DNA of 64,000 nucleotides from Tribonema minus. Taxonomy: Eukaryota; Sar; Xanthophyceae; Tribonematales; Tribonemataceae. The translations under genes and the position numbers were made by a program. The notes beneath the pieces were generated by a model that was not told where the DNA came from, did not search any database, and saw nothing but the letters and a program-made list of their open reading frames with translations. Positions 33,321 through 43,961 of the stretch are shown one piece after another. The stretch lies in contig JAFCMP010000510.1 in NCBI GenBank assembly GCA_017506865.1, positions 1 to 64,000 of the forward strand, in the 5' to 3' direction. Each line of letters begins with the position of its first letter. The stretch's first letter is position 1.

Positions 33321-36300
33321 ATGAGGTTCTTTGTCGCCGCTGCGTGCCTGCTGGCATCTCCCGTGGCAGCATTCCTGCCCGTCTCAGGAGCGCTGTCCAG
33401 CGGGTCTTTCACTGGCGCGGCTATGGCTCACCGAAGCACATCAAGCAGCAGTGGCAGCACGCGTGTCATGCAGATGGCGAACCCCAAGGTACGCCAGGCT
33501 GATCCGCGTATCAGTCGTAGCCGTGTGCCCTATGCAATTCAGATAGTCTTACCAATTGGTGTCCCAGTCGTGTGCATAGCGCTGTCTGAGGTGTGTGGAT
33601 CTTATGTCATGTTCAAGTACGACGCCGCACCTCCAGTAGCGCGATCTTCAGGTCGCTGCGAGCAGATTGCCAGCGAATGAATACCACTCATGCTCATTTG
33701 CTGGCCTGGTTTGGACGCGCTTGCCTGGTGGTACACGCGCGCTGCCCGGAAGGTGCTTCAAAGAATTTGCGGTTCAGATTGCTTGAGTGCTTGCAGTTAC
33801 ACTCACGGTGCCGATGCCTTTAGCTAATATTTGAGCTTTTCGAAGTGCCTGGGATGCTGTGTGCACACACACAAATAGAAGTTGCTCCTCGAAGCTTTCG
33901 TCATCGGTCGCAGGCGCGTTGCAAGGGCTCATGTGCTGTGATGGCTTTGATCGTGTTGCTTGTGCAGGTTTTCTTTGACATCGACATTGACAACAAAGGT
34001 GAGTGGTCGCTGGCATTCAGCCTTAAACTGCCGATTGTACCTCACTTTACCAAATGCCATCGTATGGACCATGAAGGTCCCTGGATGTTGTGCACCCAGC
34101 TTTTGAAAGGAGGTAGAAAGGAGGTAGTGGAGGTTTGTTTTGGTGCGAGTAAACAAAGAAGGACTCATTTCAAGACAAGCGCGAAAGCTGGTCATTTATT
34201 TTGCGTTTTTGTTTTTTTGGTGATAAACTGGTGGCAATGCAGGTCCGGCAAAGCCATCGTGATGCACCAGCAGAACCCGCGAGTGACATGCGAACCTCTG
34301 TTCTGCTGCAACGCGAGCGCCGTGTTGCGCCTGATGTTCGCGTTCATACAAGAACTCAATGAACGCTTGACATCTAGCGCACCCGCTGTAATTTCGTCAT
34401 AACAAGTTTGCGAGAGGCGAGCCTCCTTCGATGAGTGCCTCGTCGGCATGAACATACTTGAGGTTACACTCGCACGTATCTTCTACGCAGCTTCTCGATT
34501 GGGATTCCTGCAGGTGCACCGTAGCAGTTTTGCTGCCCCGCACGAAGTGCGGTTACCACTTTTGTAACTGTCACAGGCGCCGGACGCATTTTATTTGAGA
34601 TGCACAAGGATTTGGTGCTGTTTCTGATTCAACCGGTGCCAAGCGCACTGCATTTGAGCTGCGCAGGACATGGCGGTGGCTGTTGCCAGTTTTGTAACTG
34701 CCGCAGGCGTCATCAAGCTCATTGTATCTGAGCACATGCCAGCGTTAACACAGTTGGAGCTCAGTGGAGGCCTATCGGAAGCTGGGAGGCATATGGCCGC
34801 CTCAGCAGCTGAAGCGCCTGACGCTGCGAGCATTTACAGGCCAAAGCAGCTGTGTAAACATGTGAGTGCCGTTCCATACTTGGAAACAAATCAAAAGATC
34901 ATGGAGCTCTAGGTGACAAGGTGTGGTCAGCCGTCAAATTGAATGCCTCCCACCAATAGCCGTGGTCACCGCTGCTGCGGCCATTGGCCATGAGCCAGCC
35001 AGTGCCACCATGTTCACAGTAGTCAACAGGCTTTTGTACATGCCGTTTCTTAAACTGCCGCAGACGCCGGACGCATTGTGTTTGAGCTGCGCAAGGACGT
35101 GGTGCCAAAAACGGTGGAGAACTTCCGGGAGCTGTGCACGCGGCCTAAGGGCAAGGGGTTCAAGGGCTCCTCGTTCCACAGGATCATCCCTCAGGTGCAT
35201 CCCCTTGTCACAGTGCTCAATGTCATAATATTGATTTTTAAATTTAGAGAACTTTCCGGAGCTGTGCACGCGCGGCCAAAGGGCAAGGGGTTCAAGGGCT
35301 CCTGTTTCCAAAGGATCATACCTCAGGTGCGTCTCTCTGTCACAGTGCTCAGTTTGGTGTACATATGATGTACACCCTCTCTCGTTGCCCAGGATCATTC
35401 CTCAGGTACGTTTCTTTAGCCACAGTGCTCAATGTGATTAATCAAATATAGTTCAGATCCAATCAGGTATGTGTGTATGTACACCTTTTCTCCCTGCGAC
35501 ACTGACGGCGGCACAGATTAGATTGGCGTGGGCCCTGGTTATGCGGCACAACCTATCACTCTGTAGCAGGTTCTATGAACACCACTTTGACGGCTGGCCG
35601 TACACGGCAGTGCAGCAGGGCTGTGCCAGAATGCCTTAGGGTTAGGGTTAGGATTAGAGTTAGCCTAACCCTGGCCTACATCAACAACAGACCGGGGGCC
35701 TAAGGCATATAGCGCAGGCGGCCACTAGTGACTGATGGATGGCAGGCTTGCGGCTAGCGAATCCTATCCCTGACCATCTCATTCAGTCAAGATTTTCACG
35801 AAATACTTCTAGCTCAAGAGTTGACAATAACGTCTCATCTTACAAAAAGGAAAACGAGCAACAAACCTAATAGATCCCATTCAACTGCATGGCGACAGCG
35901 ACAGCTGTCGGGCTGCGTTCGAGATCTACACAAACGAAGCGCCACCTCGATACGGTCTCAAGCCCAGCCATGAGAGGTGCAGCGTTTACTGTGTTCGCCG
36001 CACAGCGTGGTCGGATGCAATAAGGCGTGCGCTGTAATTCAATACCTACTCAGGTGCTGCGCTCAATACCCACCCAATGGTGCGGCGCAAAGGCACGCTT
36101 TGAAGCGTGTGGTTAAAATTCACGCTTGTTCAGAGTGCCCCAGCTGCGCAGTGCAGTCGGAGTAGCGGCGCGTCACTACGTGATGTGGGGTTTGAAGTTG
36201 ATGGTCAGGGTTGTCACTCTTTGTCGCGTACTGGATTTATATAATCGAATCAACTCGCCAAGTAACAGAATACCAAGCTCGAGGTTGCTGCGTTTTGTTG

Positions 36301-39300
36301 ATGAACCCTCATTGATGTCAGCATCGCGGCCCGGGGGTTGGAGGTGACCAATAGCATGAGACTTCTGCATTTGGTTGCCTTGAAGTACGAACCTCTATGG
36401 AAGGGGGCTGCAACTGCAACATGCGCTCCGTTTCACTGACGAGAGCTTGCACTTCAGACAAGGGATTTCAGTATCGCGGCTGCTGCTGTGCAATGAGGAT
36501 CAGGAGTGAAGTTGGGGTTAGGGTTAGTGCTGCACATCGAAGGAGAGCTTGTGGGCGGATCCATTGTTTTGTAGGTTGTGATTGTCTCTTGCACCGCTAC
36601 CTGCTAAAATTTATGGAAACATATCAAAAGATCGTAGAGCTTCAAGTAGGTGACAAGGAGTGGGTAGTTGTAGGGGATGATGCTTCTAAGCGGCGGCTGC
36701 GTCCAGCCAACTCTATGTGCTGGTGGCAAGCCTGGCGCTCATGAAGTATATGGAACAAGTACTTGAAGTGGTATGATGTACAGGAATGCCACATGTGCAA
36801 GCTGGCGGCTGCATCCTGCGAACCCCATGGTTAGGTTTAGGGTAGGGTTAGGTTGGTGGCAAGCCTGGCGCTATTGCTGCCGTTGCCTTTTAGGCTTCCC
36901 GTGTGATGTCAAGTGCTGACTCAAGCTGGCGGCTGCGTCCTGCGAACCTAACCCTAACCCTTATACTATGGTGGCAAGCCTGGCACTAGTGCTGCCATTG
37001 CCTTTCGGGCTCCCCAAGTGATGTCAGTGGTCGAGCGCTGACTCATATTTATGTATATACTTGAAACTACATGCCACGCAGCTACGAAAAGAAAGGGCGC
37101 ATGTAGCAGTCAACGGTGGCGCTGGCTGCTCCCAGTCGTGCCTCTTGGGACATTGTATGCCAGCATAATGAGTGTGTCACAGCGTTGTTTCACCCAAATT
37201 CTAAGCTTAGGTCAGGCTGCTCAATTGTCGTTTGTGCATGTTCAGCATCGTAACCAGCACAGCGCTGGATGTCACCGAGATGACTGGAACTCATCAGTGC
37301 GGCGTAGTGCCGATCCATGGTGTTAACTTCAGATCATTTGTCAACATGTGAATTGTCCTGGCAGCATGCGTGAATGTGTGTTATGGCGCTGTATTCTGCG
37401 TGTTGCCTTACCTCATGCGCCGCGGCTGCGATCACGCCATGGACCCCCCGCCTTCGATCATACAGAAAGGGGTTGTGAAAGCCACCTCTGAATCTTCGTC
37501 GGAAAGCAAATACACACTGCAGTACATGCAATGGTGACAGACTACAATCATGCTTCTCCAAGCCTATGTTATTGCAACGCCAACTCTCTGCCGTATCCTT
37601 GTGTCGTGCCTGTGCAGTTCATGTGCCAGGGCGGTGACTTCACCAAGGGCAACGGCACCGGCGGTGAGTGGCAGTTACAAACAAGGCAGTTACTCAGGAC
37701 CCTCGCATCTGTCCACCTCGCGCGGTAGGCGTGCAGTCCGCCTGTGCATGAGGGCCGCGTACAGCAAGGACAAGTTGCAGATGTAGAACAAGGAAGTTAG
37801 TGATGTCGGGCACAGCAGGGGGGTGGGGGGGTGGGGGGCAATCAGGCTTTGTACACCACTCAACGGGCGCATGCACGGTGTCCGCATGACCTCATCCCCT
37901 GTACCTCTGATGCCCTTAGCATAGAAGACGCACATTGCTGGCACGAGACAGCTGCATTTGTAGCGCCAGCGGCCAGATTCGCTGAAACCCACAACTGACC
38001 TTGATTGCATGACCCTTTATTTTGGGGGGGGGGGGGGGGGGCATTTGCTGTGTGCCAGGATTCCGGCACTGAGGACTGATCCCAGCCCTCACTCAATGAT
38101 CTGCATGTATGGCCGCTCCCTCCCTGGACGGATAACTCGATCCGACTTCTTACTTTTCAAGGACATAAATTATTGTGCATACATGCATACATAGCGGCGG
38201 ATAATAATTTTCACCGACTTCTTACTTTTCATGGACATCAAGTATTGTGCATGCATAGTGGCGGATAACAATTTATGAATGGATGGATGTGCGTTGTGCG
38301 GTTGGCTTCCCACAGCGAATCCATTCTCGGTGACACCTTTCCTCGCGTACCGATTGCTGAATACATGTTTGGAGTGAATATCTTGTAATCATTTGTTGGT
38401 TTCAATTAGTGATGAGGACACAGAGTTTCAGCGCAGGTGACTATACTCCAACTTCAATGGTATCATGAGGTAATAATTTCTTGAAGTATACCTTCAGTGT
38501 ATTTGGCTGTTGTGCATTCCTCACTCACGTAGTGTCCATTTCTCGTTCACATGTTCATGAATTTGAATTGTGCTTTCACTGTCCGCAGGCGAGTCCATCT
38601 ACGGCCGCACCTTCCCGGATGAGAACTTCCAGCTGAAGCACACTGGCGGTGGCATCCTCAGGTACTGCATACTCTGAACTAGCATACATACCTTAGTTAA
38701 CATCCATAACCTGACTGAGGATACATGTTCATGCCATCATGCCACTGACACAGGCTCCTGCTGCGGGCGTAGTAGTGCCCTTTGGTGGTATGAAGCCGCT
38801 ACTATGATGGAGAACTGGTCAAATGGGTTTTGCACATTGTTGCTGCTGAGTCGTTTTTTGTGCAAGTGCATTTGTGAAGGCGCAGTGATGCTGCAAGTGT
38901 GATTGTGTGTGCGTGTGTGTGCGCGCGCGCGCGCATTTGCATCATTTCATTTGTCGCTGCCAAGAGCGCATGATGCTGTAAAGTCAGCATAATGCATCAT
39001 TTCAGTCGTCGCTGTCAAGAGGTCCTGTGATGGAGCTGGTTGATCAGCAGAATTGCTCCAAACTTTGCGCTTTGGATTTCCTGCTAAGCACTGCGGCCAG
39101 AGAAACATAGGTAGGTGCCTTTTTGAGGTTGTAAGTGCGACAAGAACGAGGAGTGGTGCACATCATCTCAAAAACAAAGAAAGATTACCTTTGATCTTAT
39201 GGAGTCTATTTCCAGGGCTGCTTGCGCCCCTGTGTAACTCGTTTGTACTTGAAGCTCGCCTGTGAGCTCACTCCTTTTCCCGTCCCCTCTCCTGCCTTCC

Positions 39301-41974
39301 CTTCTCTCCATGTTATGGCCGCTCCATCAGCATGGCAAACGCTGGTGAGTGCCGCTTCACGTGTGTACATCAACCATTAACTGCACTTATTATGGACTTG
39401 TCAATACGTAAACGTGATACTTGTTGTTGCCTGCACATCTATAATGGGTACTTCTATATGACACTGCATTCGTACTGCGCATGGCGCTTGTACAGGCCAC
39501 AACAGGAATTATGCAGGGTGCTATATCAAATATGCCCTGAACATGGCAGCATTGTACTTTTTCGAGTACACAGACATCATAGAACTGTGCCTGCAACCCT
39601 GTAGCAGTACTTTTTATTAATTCTCGCTCAGGGCGCGAAAAAGCCCAGATGATTGGCATCTAGCTGTAAGGAATCTACATGTCGTATGACAGTCTGAAAG
39701 TGTCGCAACGACAACCACTCAAACGCCGCCGCCGCCAAATGGCATCTCGGGGTCCTCCCCTACGTCCTCCTCCATGTGCCCCCCCCCCCTGGATTCTGCC
39801 ATGTGTGTCATGACACGGCCAGAGTACGCCATGTGGAGCGCTGCCGACAGTGCCGAGCGTAAGCGCGCCAGGGCGATGCCCTTGAGAGCTTTAGGGCGCG
39901 CTCCTCCGGGCACTGACATCCTGCTGGCATACTCCGTCGCCACAGCCTCCAGCAGCTTCCGCCCCTGCTCCCCGATGCTGCCAAATGACCCTATTGCCAA
40001 TGTGGCAAGTTTGTAGCAATTCTGATCATAATGACCAGAATAGTAGCAGTACTCTTCCAGCCTCCGAGCAAATAGCTGCACATAATTTGCAAAAGTTTGC
40101 GAACCTGAGGTAGGTAGGTGTGCTTGAGGCGTGTGTCTCAGCACACGTAATGGATGCAGCAATTGCTGGAGCTGGTGTCCGTGTCGTCTGTGCAGGCGCT
40201 GCTCTTGCTTCTACGTTCAGCCCCATGTGCCATTCATACAGACACCACGCCCGGCGCGATGAAATACCCGGAGCCCCGCCATGTCCATTCATAGTCATGT
40301 ACCGTGGTTTCCGCTCAGCACCATACGCCAACAGGCGGCAAGTCTGTCCGCTGGGCAAGCCAGCGCTTCTTGACAGCGATCCACTCTTGGTTGCCGTTTA
40401 CAATACTGTCTTGCGCTTAACCGCCAATCACAGTCGGTGACTGACTTGCGCCTTTTCACAGCAAGCCATACAACCTCTGTCCACAATCATGGGAACCATT
40501 AATCACGCAGCCCATCACCTCCGATTAAGCAGCCTGTTTGGCACAAACTTGCACTACTATGTATGTATTTATACAAACACCACGCCCTACTTGATTGAGG
40601 ATTGTGCGCCAAACGTCTGGGCAATTTATCATTCACACACATGAATTCACAGACATGAACTGCATCCCCTGTTCGCCCCCCCACCGCCGCCATGCTTCCG
40701 GTCCGTGCACGCCAGCGCCCCCGTTTGACAGCGAACCACATTCCGCCATTCATAATCATGAAGTGCGCCTGTTGCTTGCCATGAACAATCATGAACTGCG
40801 CTGTCCGCCCCCAGGCCCCAACAGCGACATCTTCTATCGCCTTTCACAGTCATTGAATGTGAACTTATAAAATTGCCATTAACAATTATCAACTGTGCTG
40901 TCCGCCCCCAGGCTCGTTTGTCATGCACGCCAGCGCCTTGACACCGCACCGTTCTTCGATCGCCATCTACAATCATGCGCTTTTGATTGCCATTCATAAT
41001 CATGAACTGCGCTGTTTTTTTACAGGCCCCGACACCAACGGCAGCCAGTTCTTCATCTGCACAGTCGCCACGCCGTGGCTCGACAACAAGCACGTTGTCT
41101 TCGGGTCCGTGGTCGAGGGCGGCGACGTTGTCAAGAAGGTGCGCTGAGCACTGCCACGCTTGTAGAACCACCTTTGTTAATTATTACTGTTATCATTGTG
41201 TTTGAAGGCCATGTTCGCTCACTGTTATTAGAGCTCAACGATCTTTTGAGTTGTTTCTCATTTTTCATTACTGTTATTATTGTGTTTGAAGGCCATGTTC
41301 GCTCAGTCAAGGGCGGTGACGTCGTCAAGAAGGTGCGCTGAGCACTGCCACGCTTGCAGACCCAACCCGCGCTGTTCTGAACAAGTATGCGGGAAGCTTT
41401 TTGTAAATATTGCAAGGCTTGGCGACACTATGCGTACTCAAGTTGATGTGGTGAATATGGTGTGCTGAGCAGTGCCACACTCGCAGACTGTTCTTAGACT
41501 GTTCTTGGGGGCCATGGTTGCTCTCAGCCTTGAAGGCTCCGTGCGTGCAGGAATTGATGTGGCGAAGAAGGTGCGCTGAGAAGCGCCATTGATGTAGACA
41601 CACTGCATCTGGCTCCGTAGTCAAAGGCAGCAGATATTCGTGACGAAGGTAAGCATAGTAAGTGAGCAATTAATTTCATTGGTGCTCGCAATAAAAGACA
41701 GTCGCATACTTGAACTGCCGTTACATCAAGAACTTAATGGAGCTGCGGCATGCCCATTAACCTCCGTCTATGAATTTGTGTGTCTTGCTGAGAAAAAAAA
41801 ATGCATCCGCTGCGACACGCGCACAAAAACGCTTGGCGACACCAAATGACCCAAGACCCTGCATCACCCATCTTCTCTGTGTGCTGCCTTTTTGTTGCAC
41901 AGATGGAGGGCGTGGGCTCCCCCAGCGGCCGCACGGCCAAGGTCGTCACCATCCGCGACTGCGGCGAGGCATGA
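33321..41974 (+). CDS. Cyclophilin-type peptidyl-prolyl isomerase with targeting leader, eight exons
   Basis: Exons 33321-33488, 33968-33998, 35064-35194, 37618-37663, 38589-38661, 39331-39344, 41026-41138 and 41903-41974 join in phase to 215 residues. The cyclophilin fold starts at ~57 ([19 protein letters not shown]). Catalytic positions are intact: [15 protein letters not shown] holds Arg ~106, Phe ~111, Met ~112 and Gln ~114; SQFFICT and [12 protein letters not shown] hold Phe ~164, Trp ~172 and His ~177, so cyclosporin binding is likely. The leader [20 protein letters not shown] is a signal peptide with an A-F junction followed by a Ser/Ala-rich stretch, as in plastid import across complex envelopes. 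Exon 6 is only 14 nt. Confidence 0.92.
34575..34860 (+). repeat. Echoes of cyclophilin exon 3 5' edge
   Basis: CACAGGCGCCGGACGCATTT and TATTTGAGATGCACAAGGAT at ~34573-34615 and a weaker GCCGCAGGCGTCATCAAGCT with TGTATCTGAG at ~34700-34735 repeat the exon 3 start (GCCGCAGACGCCGGACGCAT) including the acceptor and preceding TTTTGTAACTG flank. Confidence 0.85.
35240..35412 (+). repeat. Echoes of cyclophilin exon 3 3' edge (two)
   Basis: A ~80-base copy (GGAGCTGTGCACGCG, GGGCAAGGGGTTCAAGGGCT, GATCATACCTCAGGTGCG) lies at ~35248-35332 and a short one (AGGATCATTCCTCAGGTACG) at ~35392-35412. Both keep the donor. They follow the real exon end at 35194. Confidence 0.9.
36690..37050 (+). repeat. Intronic tandem array, unit ~110-140 bp
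   Basis: GGTGGCAAGCCTGGCGCT, GCCGTTGCCTTT and CTGGCGGCTGCGTCCTGCGA recur three times in cyclophilin intron 3, with CCCTAACCC or TTAGGTTTAGGG words at the unit ends. No exon sequence is recognisable in the unit. Confidence 0.8.
38027..38042 (+). repeat. G homopolymer in cyclophilin intron 4
   Basis: An uninterrupted G run of about 16 bases; length may be unreliable in assembly. Confidence 0.9.
38090..38355 (+). repeat. Echoes of cyclophilin exon 5 5' edge and a 75-bp intronic repeat
   Basis: CATGTATGGCCGCTCCCTCC with GGACGGATAAC (38104-38135) and CACAGCGAATCCATTCTCGG with CACCTTTCCTCG (38312-38346) are decayed versions of the exon 5 start (CGCAGGCGAGTCCATCTACG, GCCGCACCTTCCC). Between them the segment CGACTTCTTACTTTTCAAGG with GCGGATAA occurs twice at ~75-base spacing. 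Confidence 0.7.
39331..39344 (+). other. 14-nt micro-exon of the cyclophilin gene
   Basis: CATCAG^CATGGCAAACGCTG^GTGAGT supplies the last base of Ser, then Met-Ala-Asn-Ala and the first base of Gly. Without it the invariant cyclophilin segment ILSMANAGP is lost and the frame breaks. Both flanking introns are long. Confidence 0.85.
39612..40042 (-). mobile_element. 5'-truncated LINE family A copy with 11-bp target duplication
   Basis: The minus strand matches family A from LINE position ~5216 to its AATAAAAAGTAC end, including the [20 protein letters not shown] part of the endonuclease frame. Direct repeats GTAGCAGTACT flank it at 39601-39611 and 40043-40053. It lies in cyclophilin intron 6, antisense to the gene. 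Confidence 0.92.
40100..41022 (+). repeat. Degenerate tandem array before cyclophilin exon 7
   Basis: GCCATTCATAATCATGAACT with GCGCTGTCC and a following CCCCCAGGCCCC-type acceptor recurs at ~40745, 40785-40825, 40875-40915 and 40990-41030. The copies at ~40812 (CCCAGGCCCCAACAGCGACA) and ~40908 contain decayed exon 7 starts. Earlier units near 40190-40500 are more diverged. Confidence 0.75.
41200..41640 (+). repeat. Echoes of cyclophilin exon 7 3' edge (three)
   Basis: GGGCGGTGACGTCGTCAAGA with AGGTGCGCTGAGCACTGCCA at ~41308-41358, a shorter copy ending TGGCGAAGAAGGTGCGCTGA at ~41560-41590, and a partial TGGTGAATATGGTGTGCTGA at ~41445-41470 repeat the exon end (VVKK) and donor. The flank TTTGAAGGCCATGTTCGCTC is itself repeated at 41201 and 41284. 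Confidence 0.85.
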
Positions 41975-42620
41975 ATTCATCACGAATTCATGAATTCATC
42001 ACGCATTGCCAACGCAAGTCGGTAGCAACCACCGCTGCCCCTGGAGGCCCCGCTGCTGAGCTTGTGCTGCCCAGCCTTGCTGGTCGGGTGCATGAACGCT
42101 AGGCAGCCAGCAATGGTGGTGAGGCACTTCTTGTGAAGCTGGCAGAGGCAGGCGCAACGCTTAGAACGGATTGACGAAAAATCGGTCAACTCGGCGGACA
42201 TGCACACAACCTGAGCACACATATATACACTAAACAAAAAAACCGACGCCGGTGGTGGCGACCATGTATTTGGAGTACAATAGCCACAGCATATGAAATC
42301 TTGGGGTCTGCTATGGGTGCCTCTTTGCTTTCTTTGCCGCACAGTCATTGACTGTACATGTTGCTGTTGCGTCACATAGCTGTTGTGAATATTGCGACGG
42401 TGTTTGTCCTTTGCCTGCTCATGCGCAACTGCTGCGCTGGCTGGGTATTGCAGTGTTGGGGAGGGAACTATGGCAAGTTGGCATCCACCCTGCACCTTCA
42501 CCTTGCGATCAATGCAGCGCGCCTTAGGTTTGTTGCATGTGGTGCTGCTTCACTGTTACAACATTGTAGTAATTGGAGCTGACACAGCTGCTGACTGACC
42601 CACAGCATGTACAATAAATA

Positions 42621-42833
42621 CGTGTCATGACACACATGGCAGAATCCAGGGGGGGGGGGCACATGGAGGAGGACGTAGGGGAGGACCCCGAGATGCCATT
42701 TGGCGGCGGCGGCGTTTGAGTGGTTGTCGTTGCGACACTTTCAGACTGTCATACGACATGTAGATTCCTTACAGCTAGATGCCAATCATCTGGGCTTTTT
42801 CGCGCCCTGAGCGAGAATTAATAAAAAGTACAA
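42621..42833 (+). mobile_element. 5'-truncated LINE family A tail
   Basis: It matches LINE positions ~5442 to 5652, from the end of the endonuclease frame ([12 protein letters not shown]) through the tail. The left flank is TGTACAATAAATA and the right flank continues GTACAACAAAAA, so the insertion target again contains GTACAA. It lies ~650 bases downstream of the cyclophilin stop. Confidence 0.92.
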
Positions 42834-42864
42834 CAAAAAAAAAATCGGGGTGTGGCGTGCAAGC

Positions 42865-42955
42865 TTTGCATGCTACATCCAAGAGTGAGAACAAGGCGAC
42901 ACACCTACAACATGGCATTTCCACAGCCACAAGTGGAATATAATAAAAGTACAAT
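42865..42955 (+). mobile_element. Family B retrotransposon tail
   Basis: Near-identical to bases 2-92 of the window, ending AATATAATAAAAGTACAAT. It begins ~30 bases after the family A tail end, so a family A tail and a family B tail are again adjacent in the same orientation. Confidence 0.85.
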
Positions 42956-43069
42956 AAATACAAGTCCATACGTACACAGGGTGCGTATGTACGTACATGT
43001 GCAAATCACTTTCGCGCCAAAAATCAGGCTCCTTCGCTGAGTGCTCAAAAGGTTGCGAAGGTGGACGTT

Positions 43070-43159
43070 ATGAGCGGCCACTGGAGGCGGCAGCAGGGCC
43101 TGGTGAAACGCATCCGCAGGCAGGAGGTGGCTGGCGTGCGTCTTGCCCTCACAAAACAG
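43070..43159 (+). CDS. Possible 5' exon (unassigned)
   Basis: A start codon opens a 30-residue, strongly basic frame (MSGHWRRQQGLVKRIRRQEV...) that ends at a possible CAG^GTGTGT donor in phase 0. Its composition is coding-like. It could be the first exon of the FNIP-repeat gene, whose open frame has a phase-0 acceptor at 43962, but I have no independent support for the junction. Confidence 0.3.
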
Positions 43160-43961
43160 GTGTGTGCTACAGCATGCCCGTACAGTTCTTCACTAATCCA
43201 CAGCCGATCTTTGGCCAGCCCAGCCCAGTCAGTTTGTCGGGCTTGCCGGGCTGTTGGAATCATTACACGAAGTGATGCCCAAGTTTGGCCTGATCTGCAA
43301 TTCTGCTCATGGGTAGATCGTACTCGCAAGGCATGTTGTGTGTGATGTCTGCAGCATCAAACTCTGGCTTTCTGGGAGGATTGAGTTCAGGCTTGAACCG
43401 CCTTCTTTTTCACCAGGGCTGCCAGGCTGCTCTTCAAGCGTACGGTATCCTTGTGCTTCTATTACACTCGTTTTCTTCAAAGACAGAGTGTCTCAGCCCC
43501 TCAGCTTCTTGAAGCACACCTGACCTCGCTGATGCCTACCAAATTTCAAGTTTTGATTGAAGTTTCATAGGTCCAATTCTGATGTATCATGCTGTCTTCT
43601 GGCCATGCGCATGCTGACAGCAAAGAGGTGCGCTATATATACCCCTTCAATGCCGCCATTTACGTGGCCAGAAAAATGCAGGCACTGACCGGTCGCGCAT
43701 GCCGCCAACAAGCTGCAGGGACGCAAAGATTCATCCGTGCCAGTCACATAATCTGCAGTTTATGCATACACCCATGAATGATAACGATGGTTTTATTATG
43801 TGTTTTGTGGCAGCATCTTCTCTCGCCGCGCTCAACATGTTCAGCGACTAGAGGCGTCCAGCACCAGCACCAACTCACATTATGCGATATCTTTCTGAGC
43901 CACAGCCCTGTTGTTGCTTGCCGCAGCATGTCGGACCAGCAACCGACGCGCCTGAAGCCAG

